NCBI GenBank assembly: GCA_029884455.1 | Contig: JAOUHU010000010.1 | Span: forward strand, 16,344 to 80,343 | Source: Gammaproteobacteria bacterium | GTDB taxonomy: Bacteria; Pseudomonadota; Gammaproteobacteria; Steroidobacterales; Woeseiaceae | Length of the DNA stretch: 64,000 nucleotides | Direction of reading: 5' to 3' | Shown here: positions 27,626 through 37,100 of the stretch, in pieces | How the letters are laid out: each line of letters starts with the position of its first letter | Position numbering within the stretch: position 1 is the first letter of the stretch | Made by a program: the position numbers and the translations under genes | The notes under the pieces: model-generated | The model's input: the letters and a program-made list of their open reading frames with translations, nothing else | What the model was told of the DNA's origin: nothing | Databases searched by the model: none

Positions 27626-28288
27626 ATGACCGACAGTTACTCAATTGGCTCAAAGAACAAGGTCCGGCAGCTGCGCGAAAAAGCGCGCTATGACAAAGAG
27701 CTTGTGCACGCCGTGCTCGATGCCGGCCTCGTTGCCGCGGTTGGCTTTGTCCAGGATGGTGCGCCCGTCGTCGTGCCGATGATCTACGGCCGCGAGGGCG
27801 ACACGATCTACCTGCATGGCGCACGCAAGGCTCGCGTTGTCCGGCTACTGGAACAGACTGACCAGGTTTGCGTCAATGTCACACTGCTCGATGGCCTCGT
27901 ATTCGCTCGTTCTGCGTTCAACTCGTCGATGAACTACCGCTCCGCAACCGTCTTCGGAACGCCATCGCTGGTCGAAACCACGGCCGGGAAACTGCACGCG
28001 ATGCGTGTCATCAGCGACCACACCATGCCAGGTCGCTGGGCGGAATTGCGCGACCCGCTGCCCAAGGAAGTAAAAATGACCGGCGTCATTGCAATCACAA
28101 TTGCATCAGCTTCGGCCAAGATCGCACAGGGCATGCCGGCCGACGAAGAGGAAGACTATGCGATCCCGGTCTGGGCAGGCGTCCTGCCTGTGGAATCGCG
28201 GCGGACAACTCTGCAGTCCGACCAACGATTGCTCGGTGGCGTGGAACCGAGCGCTGCCGTCAGGGCCTTGCAGGATAAATTACTGTAG
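27626..28288 (+). CDS. Pyridoxamine 5'-phosphate oxidase-family (split-barrel flavin) protein
   Basis: ORF 27425-28288; likely start MTDSYSIG at 27626; DAGLVAAVGFVQDGAPVVVPMIYGREGDTIYLHGA. Confidence 0.8.
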   Translation: MTDSYSIGSKNKVRQLREKARYDKELVHAVLDAGLVAAVGFVQDGAPVVVPMIYGREGDTIYLHGARKARVVRLLEQTDQVCVNVTLLDGLVFARSAFNSSMNYRSATVFGTPSLVETTAGKLHAMRVISDHTMPGRWAELRDPLPKEVKMTGVIAITIASASAKIAQGMPADEEEDYAIPVWAGVLPVESRRTTLQSDQRLLGGVEPSAAVRALQDKLL

Positions 28289-28765
28289 CAGGCCGCAATT
28301 TTCCGCTTCGAGTCGTAACAACGCCTGCTTGGTTCCGAGCCCGCCCCCGAAACCCGTCAGCGAGCCGTTGCTGCCGATGACGCGGTGGCAGGGAACGATA
28401 ATCGGTATCGGATTGCGGCCATTCGCGGCGCCAACCGCGCGCACCGCCCTGGGCCGGCCAATGCGATTTGCGATCTCGCCATACGAGCTTGTCTCACCAT
28501 ATGGGATGCGCTGTAGCTCTTGCAGCACGCGCAACTGGAACTCGGTGCCTTTGAGCTTCAGCGGCAGATCGAAAGTTTTGCGTTTGCCGGAAAAGTATTC
28601 CATGAGTTGCTTGCGCGCAGCCACGAACGGCGCTTCGTTGCGCGTCCATCCCGGTTCCGGCTCGTAACGCAGCTTGCCTTCCGGAAACCCGACGAGACTC
28701 AACCCTTCATCATCGCCGCCAAGTAACAGCTCACCGATCGGCGTCACCAAATAGCAGTAGTACAT
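28280..28765 (-). CDS. ogt: Methylated-DNA--protein-cysteine methyltransferase
   Basis: PCHRVIGSNGSLTGFGGGL active-site motif. Confidence 0.93.
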   Translation of the reverse strand: MYYCYLVTPIGELLLGGDDEGLSLVGFPEGKLRYEPEPGWTRNEAPFVAARKQLMEYFSGKRKTFDLPLKLKGTEFQLRVLQELQRIPYGETSSYGEIANRIGRPRAVRAVGAANGRNPIPIIVPCHRVIGSNGSLTGFGGGLGTKQALLRLEAENCGLLQ

Positions 28766-28768
28766 GAT

Positions 28769-30265
28769 TCAACCTCCGGAATTCGACAACGAACTCCATA
28801 ACAACAACGCGGCATAGGCACGCCAGGGCCGCCAGGCCTCGGCGCGCTCGCACAAGATTTTGCTTCCCGCTGTACCCCGCAAACCGACCGCCTGCAACAG
28901 GCCAAGGTCCGAGGCCGGAAATGCATCCGGGTTTTTGCACACCCGCATCGCAACATACTGCGCGGTCCAATCGCCAATTCCCTTGATGGCGGTTAACTCG
29001 CGACATAAATCGTCCGGCGTCCGCGCAGCGTCAAACGTCAGGCTGCCATTGCACACTGCCTTAGCGACACGCCGGATCGTGTCGGCGCGGCTCGTGACCA
29101 GCCCAAGCTCGTTGAACCGTGCGCGGCACAGTTTTTGTGGCGCAGGGAAAAGTCGATCGAGCCTGAGCTCGCCATCTAGCGTGGCGGGCACGGCGACGCT
29201 TTCACCGTAACGCTCGGCGAGACGCCCGGCCAGTGTCGTTGCCGCTTTGACCGACACCTGCTGGCCGAGAATGGCGCGCACCGTGAGTTCGAATCCGTCC
29301 CAGGCCCCGGGTACACGGATACCGGGTTGCTGCTGCAGCAAATCTTTGAGCAGCGTGTCCTTCGCCAACAGCTTGCGGATTTCACTCACCGGGGCGTCCA
29401 GGTCAAATATCTCGCGCACGCGTTGCACGAGCGGCAACAGGCTTTGCGTAGCCACGCCATGTACTCGCAGGCACAAACTGTTCGTGCCCCGGTCCGGGCC
29501 ACACTCGATAACACCCGGCTGGCCGTCGATGCGGATAGTCCGAAAATACCGGTCTGCCTGTACCTGTTCTACGCCAGGGGTCGCTCGACCGGCGAGAAAC
29601 GCAATAATGCCGTCCCAGTCGTATGGGCTTCGCCAGGGCAAGCGCACGCTCAAAACACCCGACAGTGCCAAATTGTTGTCGCGTCGTTTACGAAGCTCGC
29701 GTGGCGCGCGGCCGTACGTGTTTTGAAAGGCGTCGTTGAATCGGCGCAGGCTGCCGTAACCGGCTGCTGCGTAAATCCGGTTCATCGGCAGGTCCGTTTC
29801 ATCGATCAGGCGTTTTGCGAAATGCAGCCGCTGTGTGTGCGCAACAGCCTGTGGCGACGCACCGAGGTGTTTCCTGAATAAGCGCCGCAGATGCCGACTC
29901 GTCACTCCGAGCCGCATTGCGAGTTCCTCGATGCCGCCGTCGTCGAGTGCGCCTTCAGCGATCAGCCGCAGACCACGACGAACTGTGGTTGACGATCCGC
30001 TCCACGCGGGCGTCCCCGGCGCGCACTCCGGACGGCAGCGCAGGCAAGGGCGGAAGCCGGCCTCTCCGGCAGCGGCCGCACTCGGATAGTACGTGACATT
30101 GTCTTTTTTCGGCATCGTTGCCGGGCAGATCGGCCGGCAGTAGATTCCGGTCGTTTTTACGCCAACGAAAAAGCGGCCATCAAAGCGCGCATCGCGCGAC
30201 AGCCGTGCCCGTTCGAATATTTCGTGCTGTTGCATGCCGCCAGTATACGCCCGCGAACAGCGCAA
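28769..30265 (-). CDS. Ada N-domain / AraC HTH / AlkA DNA-3-methyladenine glycosylase fusion
   Basis: Ada-type Cys cluster GIYCRPICPA...CLRCRPE; AraC HTH; HhH-GPD segment GIGDWTAQYVAMR. Confidence 0.9.
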   Translation of the reverse strand: MRCSRAYTGGMQQHEIFERARLSRDARFDGRFFVGVKTTGIYCRPICPATMPKKDNVTYYPSAAAAGEAGFRPCLRCRPECAPGTPAWSGSSTTVRRGLRLIAEGALDDGGIEELAMRLGVTSRHLRRLFRKHLGASPQAVAHTQRLHFAKRLIDETDLPMNRIYAAAGYGSLRRFNDAFQNTYGRAPRELRKRRDNNLALSGVLSVRLPWRSPYDWDGIIAFLAGRATPGVEQVQADRYFRTIRIDGQPGVIECGPDRGTNSLCLRVHGVATQSLLPLVQRVREIFDLDAPVSEIRKLLAKDTLLKDLLQQQPGIRVPGAWDGFELTVRAILGQQVSVKAATTLAGRLAERYGESVAVPATLDGELRLDRLFPAPQKLCRARFNELGLVTSRADTIRRVAKAVCNGSLTFDAARTPDDLCRELTAIKGIGDWTAQYVAMRVCKNPDAFPASDLGLLQAVGLRGTAGSKILCERAEAWRPWRAYAALLLWSSLSNSGG

Positions 30266-30295
30266 ACTAGCCGGAATCGGACCTGTATACCCGCA

Positions 30296-31786
30296 CTATT
30301 GGTTGAGGCCACCAACGCACATGTACTTGATTTCCAGGTAATCATCGAGGCCGTACTTCGACCCTTCGCGACCCTGGCCTGACTCTTTCATGCCGCCGAA
30401 AGGCGCCATCTCGTTCGAGATAATGCCTTCGTTGATGCCAACGATGCCGTATTCGAGACCTTCGGCGACGCGCCAGACGCGACCGATGTCTCGCGAATAA
30501 AAGTAACAGGCGAGACCGAATTCCGTGTCGTTCGCCATCGCAATGGCTTCAGCCTCGGTCTTGAACTTGAACAGCGGTGCAATCGGCCCGAAAATTTCTT
30601 CCTTAAATACCTTCATGTCTTTGCCGACATTCGTCAGTACAGTCGGCTGCACATAACAGGCACCAAGATCCGAGCCGCCGCCACCGACCGCAACTTTCGC
30701 TCCCTTGGCGACCGCGTCCTCGACGAACGTCAGTACATCGTTGGCCGCGCCTTCATTGATCAAGGGTCCCATGTTAACGCCGCTGTCGGTGCCGACGCCG
30801 AGCTTGAGGCTCGCCATGGCACTCACCAGCCTCGCCGCAAACTCATCATAAATGCCTTCCTGTACCAGGATACGGTTCGCACAAACGCAAGTCTGACCGG
30901 CGTTACGAAACTTGCAGATCATCGCGCCTTTCACCGCCGCGTCCAGGTCGGCGTCGTCAAACACTATAAACGGCGCATTGCCGCCAAGTTCCATGGAGGT
31001 GCGCTTGACCGTGGCCGCACACTGCTCGATCAGTAATTTGCCGACCGCGGTGGAGCCCGTGAACGTGAGCTTGCGGACGATCGGGTTGGCGGTGAGTTCG
31101 GCGCCGATTTCGCGGGTGATGCCAGCCACGATATTGATTACGCCGGCAGGTACACCGGCGCGCTCCGCGAGCTCGACAATGGCGAGGGCCGACAGCGGCG
31201 TTTCGTTTGCCGGTTTGCAAACCACGGTGCAGCCCGCGGCTAGTGCCGGCGCGATTTTCCGCGTCAACATCGCATTCGGAAAATTCCATGGTGTAATGCA
31301 GGCCACCACGCCAACCGGTTGCTTGATCACGATGACGCGCTTGTCGTTGCTCGGGCCAGCCAGCGTGTCGCCATAGATGCGCTTGCCTTCTTCGGCGAAC
31401 CATTCGATATAACTGGCGCCATAGGCAATCTCGCCCTTGGCCTCTGCAAGCGGTTTGCCCTGTTCGGCCGTCAGGATCTGCGCGAGGTCATCCTGCGCTT
31501 CCATCATCAGCGTGTACCAGCGGCGCAATATCGCTGCCCGTTCCTTCGGCACTTTATTGCGCCAGGCCGGCAACGCGCTGTGCGCCGCTTCGATCGCGCG
31601 ACGCGTCTCCACGGTGCCGCATTTTGCAATCCTGGCTATCGTGTCGCCATTTGCCGGATTGGTGACTGCGAGGGTCGCGCCACTGTCAGCATCGATCCAC
31701 ACGCCGTTCACGTAGGCCTGTGTTTTCAATAATTTTTTATCCGAAATCTGCATTGCAGGAATTGCTCCGGTGACGAACGGGGGCAA
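30296..31786 (-). CDS. gabD: NAD(P)-dependent succinate-semialdehyde dehydrogenase
   Basis: TPWNFPNAMLTRKIAPALAAGCTVV; MELGGNAPFIVFDDADLD; GQTCVCANR. Confidence 0.88.
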   Translation of the reverse strand: MPPFVTGAIPAMQISDKKLLKTQAYVNGVWIDADSGATLAVTNPANGDTIARIAKCGTVETRRAIEAAHSALPAWRNKVPKERAAILRRWYTLMMEAQDDLAQILTAEQGKPLAEAKGEIAYGASYIEWFAEEGKRIYGDTLAGPSNDKRVIVIKQPVGVVACITPWNFPNAMLTRKIAPALAAGCTVVCKPANETPLSALAIVELAERAGVPAGVINIVAGITREIGAELTANPIVRKLTFTGSTAVGKLLIEQCAATVKRTSMELGGNAPFIVFDDADLDAAVKGAMICKFRNAGQTCVCANRILVQEGIYDEFAARLVSAMASLKLGVGTDSGVNMGPLINEGAANDVLTFVEDAVAKGAKVAVGGGGSDLGACYVQPTVLTNVGKDMKVFKEEIFGPIAPLFKFKTEAEAIAMANDTEFGLACYFYSRDIGRVWRVAEGLEYGIVGINEGIISNEMAPFGGMKESGQGREGSKYGLDDYLEIKYMCVGGLNQ

Positions 31787-31870
31787 CGATTATGGATTCC
31801 GCCGCCCAAGGGCGCAATGTCTGTGCCCCTGGGCGTCAGAATGTGGCGCGTCACGACCTCGAGGACAGCG

Positions 31871-32632
31871 TCAGGCTGCCTCGGTCTTGCCTCGCCCGAG
31901 CCAGCCTGCCACTTCATCCGCACCACCAATATGATGGCCGTTTACAAAGACTTGTGGGTAGCTGGTGCGGTCTGCGACTGCACGCAGAGTGCGATCCGTA
32001 TAGTCGCGATTCAATACCAGCTCTTCGAACTCGATACCGGCATCGGTCAGCATTCCCTTGGCGCGCGCGCAGAACACGCAACCTGGCCGGGAGAAAACCG
32101 TGACATCGAGCGGCCGCGACGCATGCGGATCGAGGTGTGCCAGCATTGTATCCGCATCGGATACCGAGAACGGGTCGCCGGGCTGCTCCTTTTCAATGAA
32201 CATCTTTTCGATAACGCCATCGCGCACCAGCATCGAATAGCGCCAGGAGCGCTTGCCAAAACCAAGCTCGTTCTTGTCCACCAACAGGCCCATGCCGGCG
32301 GTAAATTCGCCGTTGCCATCCGGCAGGAAGGTAACGCGATCGGCGCCCTGCGCAGATTTCCATTCGTTCATGACGAAGGCGTCATTGACAGACACACAGA
32401 TAATCTCATCGATGCCGCGAGCCGCAAACAAAGGTTGCAGCTGGTTGTAGCGCGGCACGTGTGACGACGAGCAAGTCGGCGTAAATGCGCCCGGCAGCGA
32501 GAACACGATTACGGATTTGCCCGCGAATATGTCATCGCTGGAGCGATTTACCCAGCTATGGTCCTCGCGGGTGCGGAAAATGACGTTCGGGACGCGTTGT
32601 CCCTCGATTGACTTGATCATTGCTTTCTCCAT
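31871..32632 (-). CDS. Peroxiredoxin-5/glutaredoxin fusion protein
   Basis: Prx5 site [14 protein letters not shown] and C-terminal Grx [12 protein letters not shown]. Confidence 0.92.
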   Translation of the reverse strand: MEKAMIKSIEGQRVPNVIFRTREDHSWVNRSSDDIFAGKSVIVFSLPGAFTPTCSSSHVPRYNQLQPLFAARGIDEIICVSVNDAFVMNEWKSAQGADRVTFLPDGNGEFTAGMGLLVDKNELGFGKRSWRYSMLVRDGVIEKMFIEKEQPGDPFSVSDADTMLAHLDPHASRPLDVTVFSRPGCVFCARAKGMLTDAGIEFEELVLNRDYTDRTLRAVADRTSYPQVFVNGHHIGGADEVAGWLGRGKTEAA

Positions 32633-32646
32633 TCAGGTTAATAGTT

Positions 32647-33114
32647 TCAGGCCAGCATGCTGCGCAGCATCCAGGCGTTCTTTTCATGTATTTGCATGCG
32701 TTGCGTCAGCAAGTCGGCGCTTGGTTCATCGTTGGCCGCGTCGGCCTCCGCGAATACCTCGCGCGCAGTTCGCGCGACCGCTTCCTGACCGAGCACGAGC
32801 TGGCGGATCATTTCGGCAGCGTCTTCGTCGCCGCTAGCCTCGCGGACCGATGCCAGTTCCGCGAACGCCGTGTACGAGCCTGGTGCCCGCACGCCCAAGG
32901 CGCGGATTCGCTCGGCGATTTCGTCAACCGCAGCTGCAAGTTCCACGTACTGCGTCTCGAACATCTGATGCAGCGCGGAAAAGTGTGGCCCGGAGACGTT
33001 CCAGTGATAATTATGCGTTTTGAGATACAGCGTGTAGCTGTCCGCCAGCAGTTTTGACAGTCCCGCGGCAATCTTCCCGCGCTGTACTTCGTCGATACCA
33101 ATATTGATTTGCAT
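32647..33114 (-). CDS. dps: Dps-family DNA-binding ferritin
   Basis: KTHNYHWNVSGPHFSALHQMFETQY; 155 aa. Confidence 0.92.
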   Translation of the reverse strand: MQINIGIDEVQRGKIAAGLSKLLADSYTLYLKTHNYHWNVSGPHFSALHQMFETQYVELAAAVDEIAERIRALGVRAPGSYTAFAELASVREASGDEDAAEMIRQLVLGQEAVARTAREVFAEADAANDEPSADLLTQRMQIHEKNAWMLRSMLA

Positions 33115-33208
33115 TGCTTCAGCTCCCGATTCAGTGAGGCCATACTAGGCTTGGCAATCTCATTGGTAAAATGGTTTAATTAGTACGCAACAATCGATAA
33201 AATCGAAT

Positions 33209-34099
33209 ATGAATTATCCCAGCACAAAACAACTGCAATACTTTGTCGCACTGACCGACGCCGGCCATTTCGGCCGCGCGGCGGAGGCCTGTTTTGTTTC
33301 ACAGTCGGCCTTCAGTAATGCGATCCAGGCACTGGAAAACACCCTCGGTGTACAGCTGGTTGACCGCACCAACCGGCGTGTCACGATTACCGCCGTGGGC
33401 CAGGAAGTGAACACGCTGGGAAGGCTGGTGCTGCGTGACCTCACGGATCTGGTCGAGACTGCCGCTGGCGGGCGCGCGCCGCTCGAATCAGACCTCAGGC
33501 TTGGCGTGATTCCGACGATCGCGCCCTTTTTGCTGCCGCGGGTGCTGCCGAAGCTGCGCCGCGCGTATCCGAAACTGCGGCTATTCCTGACAGAGGACCA
33601 GACTGGTCGCCTTTACGATCGCCTGATGGACGGCGAACTGGACCTGTTGTTGCTCGCCCTGCCCTGGGAGATGCGCGGCGCCGAACAGAAGACCTTGTTC
33701 AAGGATGAGTTCCTGCTCGCCTGCCGCGCAGGGACAAAACGCGTCGATCCGAACGACTATCGCTTCAACCGCCTCGATGCCGACAGCATCCTGTTGCTCG
33801 AGGATGGACATTGCCTGCGCGACCACGCACTGGCTGCGTGCAAGGTACAGAACCTGCAGAAAGTGCAGCGCTTTGCAGCCAGCAGCCTGTTGACACTCGT
33901 GGAGATGGTGGATGCCGATCTCGGCATCACGTTTCTGCCGGAGATGTCACTGCAATCGGCACTGTTGAAAAACACGAAAGTGCGACTGTACCCGCTGCGC
34001 GACAGCAGTTATCGCAGTATCGGTCTCGCCTGGCGGCGCGGCTCGAACCGGGCGAAAGAATTCGGTTTGCTTGGGGAGTTCCTGACCGAAAACCGCTGA
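33209..34099 (+). CDS. oxyR: Peroxide-sensing LysR regulator OxyR
   Basis: LysR HTH; redox pair in EDGHCLRDHALAAC (9-residue spacing as in OxyR C199/C208); divergent from dps/prx. Confidence 0.9.
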   Translation: MNYPSTKQLQYFVALTDAGHFGRAAEACFVSQSAFSNAIQALENTLGVQLVDRTNRRVTITAVGQEVNTLGRLVLRDLTDLVETAAGGRAPLESDLRLGVIPTIAPFLLPRVLPKLRRAYPKLRLFLTEDQTGRLYDRLMDGELDLLLLALPWEMRGAEQKTLFKDEFLLACRAGTKRVDPNDYRFNRLDADSILLLEDGHCLRDHALAACKVQNLQKVQRFAASSLLTLVEMVDADLGITFLPEMSLQSALLKNTKVRLYPLRDSSYRSIGLAWRRGSNRAKEFGLLGEFLTENR

Positions 34100-34130
34100 C
34101 GGCGAGGCATCCCCACCGCCGCCGCCCGGG

Positions 34131-37100
34131 CTACATGGTGCCGGTCAGGCTGAGGAACACGCCGTGATGATCGTAGCTCAGGTCGGTAAGGTCGTCGGAA
34201 AAGTCGGTGAAGTTATAGCCAAGACCGACTTTGAGGTGGTCGCCAATATACCGCGACAAAGTGGCCAGCGCGCCGCTGCGACGCTCATCCAGGTCGGCCA
34301 TTTGCAACATGCGCGCTTCGAGCAGCACTTCCCAGTTTTTGCGGAAGCGGTAGTCGCCGCGCAGCACAAACAGGCTCGCGTTGTTGTCGAAGAATTCCAG
34401 GTTCTCGCGATCCAGGCTCGTCTGGCTCAGGCGATAGGCATATTTGCCGCCCAGCGTCACGGATGATGTGAGATCGTAAGTCACATCCACCGCTGCGATG
34501 TGGCTCTTCTGGATGAAAGTCGTGGCAAGGCTTTGCAGGCCGATCTGCTCGGTCGTCGGCACGTTGTAGAAGTAGGTGTACTTCACCAGCGTGTTCAGGC
34601 GGTCGTTGCTGACCGGGCGATAGGCGTAGCCGAGAACCGCTTCCGTGTAACCGCCATCATAGAAAGTGCCCAGCGAGCTCGTGCTTTCTGAATAATTCAG
34701 CTTGCCGAGCAGGCGCGCCGCCGGATTGATCTGGTATTTGAAGTTGCTGCGGAACAGCCAGGTTTCGCGCTCGTTACTGCTGAGGTCGAGTTGTTCTGCC
34801 TCGTCGTTGCGATACTCGATGCCGCTCGCGAATTGCAGCGAGCCGGTGTTGTAGCCGACCTGCACGCCGCCGGCCAGGCGGTCAGTATTGGCGCCCGTCT
34901 GCGTATCCTGCAACGTGCCAATGTCCGAGGTGAATCCGAATCTCCATTTGACATTCGGCACGAAGTTAACGCCGGTGGCGTGCGTGAGTCCTGTCATCGA
35001 TTCGCTCTGCTGGAAGCGCTCTTCAAGGTAGACGCTGGTGCTGTCAGCGAGGCGCGTCTTGACGCCGGTGACGAGATTGCCCTGGCTGCCGCGAATGATG
35101 CGCATCGCGTTGTCGGTGCGTTCGTTTTCCAGCGCGTAGTTGAGATACAGGCTGGTGCGTTCGGAATGCAGGTAATTGGTGCCGAGTTTGCCACCCTTGC
35201 CGAGGTCGCCGTCGGATACCTCTGCATCGATACGCAGCTTGTCCGACATGCGATAAGAGCCGCCGATACCAACACGTCCGTTTTCCTCACGATCGCCGGT
35301 CACGGAAAGTGTGTCCTGCACAAACAGGTGGGTATTCCAGGTCGACCTGGAGTCATAACCGACCTGCAGTACCGCGTCGCTGCGTTCTCCCTGCTCCTGG
35401 GTCAGCGGCACGATGATGGAATTGTCGAGGCGTTCGTCCTTGCGGTAGCCGGCCTTGAGATCCCAGTTTTCGGTGAAGCGATAGCCCAGGTTGTATTCCT
35501 GGGCCTGGGTGTCGACGCCCTGCTCCTGAGTGCGGTTGTCAAACTTGGCGCCCAGTGAGAAGCGACTGCCAAACGGCAGGGTCAAGGCACCGCCATAGTT
35601 CCGGGTGTCGGTCAACGCCAATTGACCCGGTGCCGAAAAGCCCGCGTCCGCTTCCTGCACGTAAACACTCAGCTTGCCGTCAGTGAAATCGACGAAATCG
35701 CCAAGATCAACGCTGATGTCGGCACGGTGCGAAGCCGCTTCGGCATCCACGAACGACGCCGGATCATAGGAGTCGAACTCGAAGCCGCCGTCGACAGAGG
35801 TCGTCGCCAGAGACACCAGCCCTTCGCTTTGTGCCTGCTGCAGCTTGACCCAGGAACCGGCGCTCCAGCGCAGCGTAACATCGGCCGCGTTCAGGCTGCT
35901 GTCGGTATCATCCTGTTCGTTGAGGTTCGTGGTCACGCCAACCTTCACGTAGTCGCCCAACCAGTAATGCAGCTGGCCACCGGTCGCGAGCGCCTCGATG
36001 TCGCCAAAACCGGGCGTATATTCGTAGCGCACCACGAGGTAGGCTTCATCGCCCGACACGGACCCGCTGCGCACCAGCAGGCCATCGTCGGAGGTTGCGG
36101 CAAGCGGCTGGGCCAGCAGGATACGTCCCTGCAGGTAGTCGATGTCGTAATCCATCGCCGGCGTCAGGTTGACGACACCGGTCACAATGCCCGAGGCCTT
36201 GTCGCGCAGTTCGATGCGCACACTCTCGGAGCCGGCCAGGATGTCCTGCTGTTGCAGGAAATAGAGCGAGCCGCCGGTGCCGCGGAATTCCTCGCGGTTG
36301 CCTATGGTGCCGGGCTCGGCGGCAAAGGCATTGGCCACCAGGCGCCGGTCGCCAAACGTGGTGGCGCCTTCCGACTGGTAATGCAGGTTGGCGCCGTACA
36401 GGCCACGATCGACCTGCGCGAGCTCATTCTGCATGTAGGCAATCTTGAAGTTGCCCCACTGGCCATAGTCATCGCCCTTGCCAAGCCGCACGAACAGCTT
36501 GCCCATGGTCGGCGCCATTTCCGCAACCGTGCCGTCATCACCAAAGGTCGGGTAGTAATAGTCGGGATCGATGCGACGGAAAAACGCTTGCGGCGACTTG
36601 TCCATGAAATTACTGAACAGCGAGTCCAGCGACCCTTCTCGCGTATCCGCGCTCGCAGTCAGCTTCCAGTGGTCACCGAACTTGCCGTTGACAAAAAATG
36701 CGAGGCGGCCGTCGGTGTTCGAATCGTAGTCGTAGTCGGAGTTTTCACCCTGCAGCAGTTCGATCGGGCCATTGCTCGAGCCCTGCGACAGCGTCAGGTC
36801 CGCCATGCCGACATAAAACCAGTCTTTGGGCTTGAACTCGAAGTCGCGCAAGTACAGCTCGCCGCCGCCATCCTCGTCCAGCACCGCGACTTCCACGGTA
36901 TGCGCACCTTCGGGCAGGATTTCTTCGGAGACAAAGTTGCCGCTGATATCGACGGGAATCGGCCGTCCGGCGACCCAGACCTGCTGCGCCTCGGAAATAC
37001 CGCTGCCGCGCACACTGACCGTGCCGCTCGACAGGCCGATATTGTGCATGCGCAGGCGATTCTCGCCGTACGCTGAATGCACTTGCGGCTCTGCCGGCGG

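Noticed and set aside
35622-37076. 484-aa plus-strand ORF antisense to the OmpA/barrel gene
   Set aside because: Low-complexity Arg/Val/His composition, no start context; minus strand has a coherent protein
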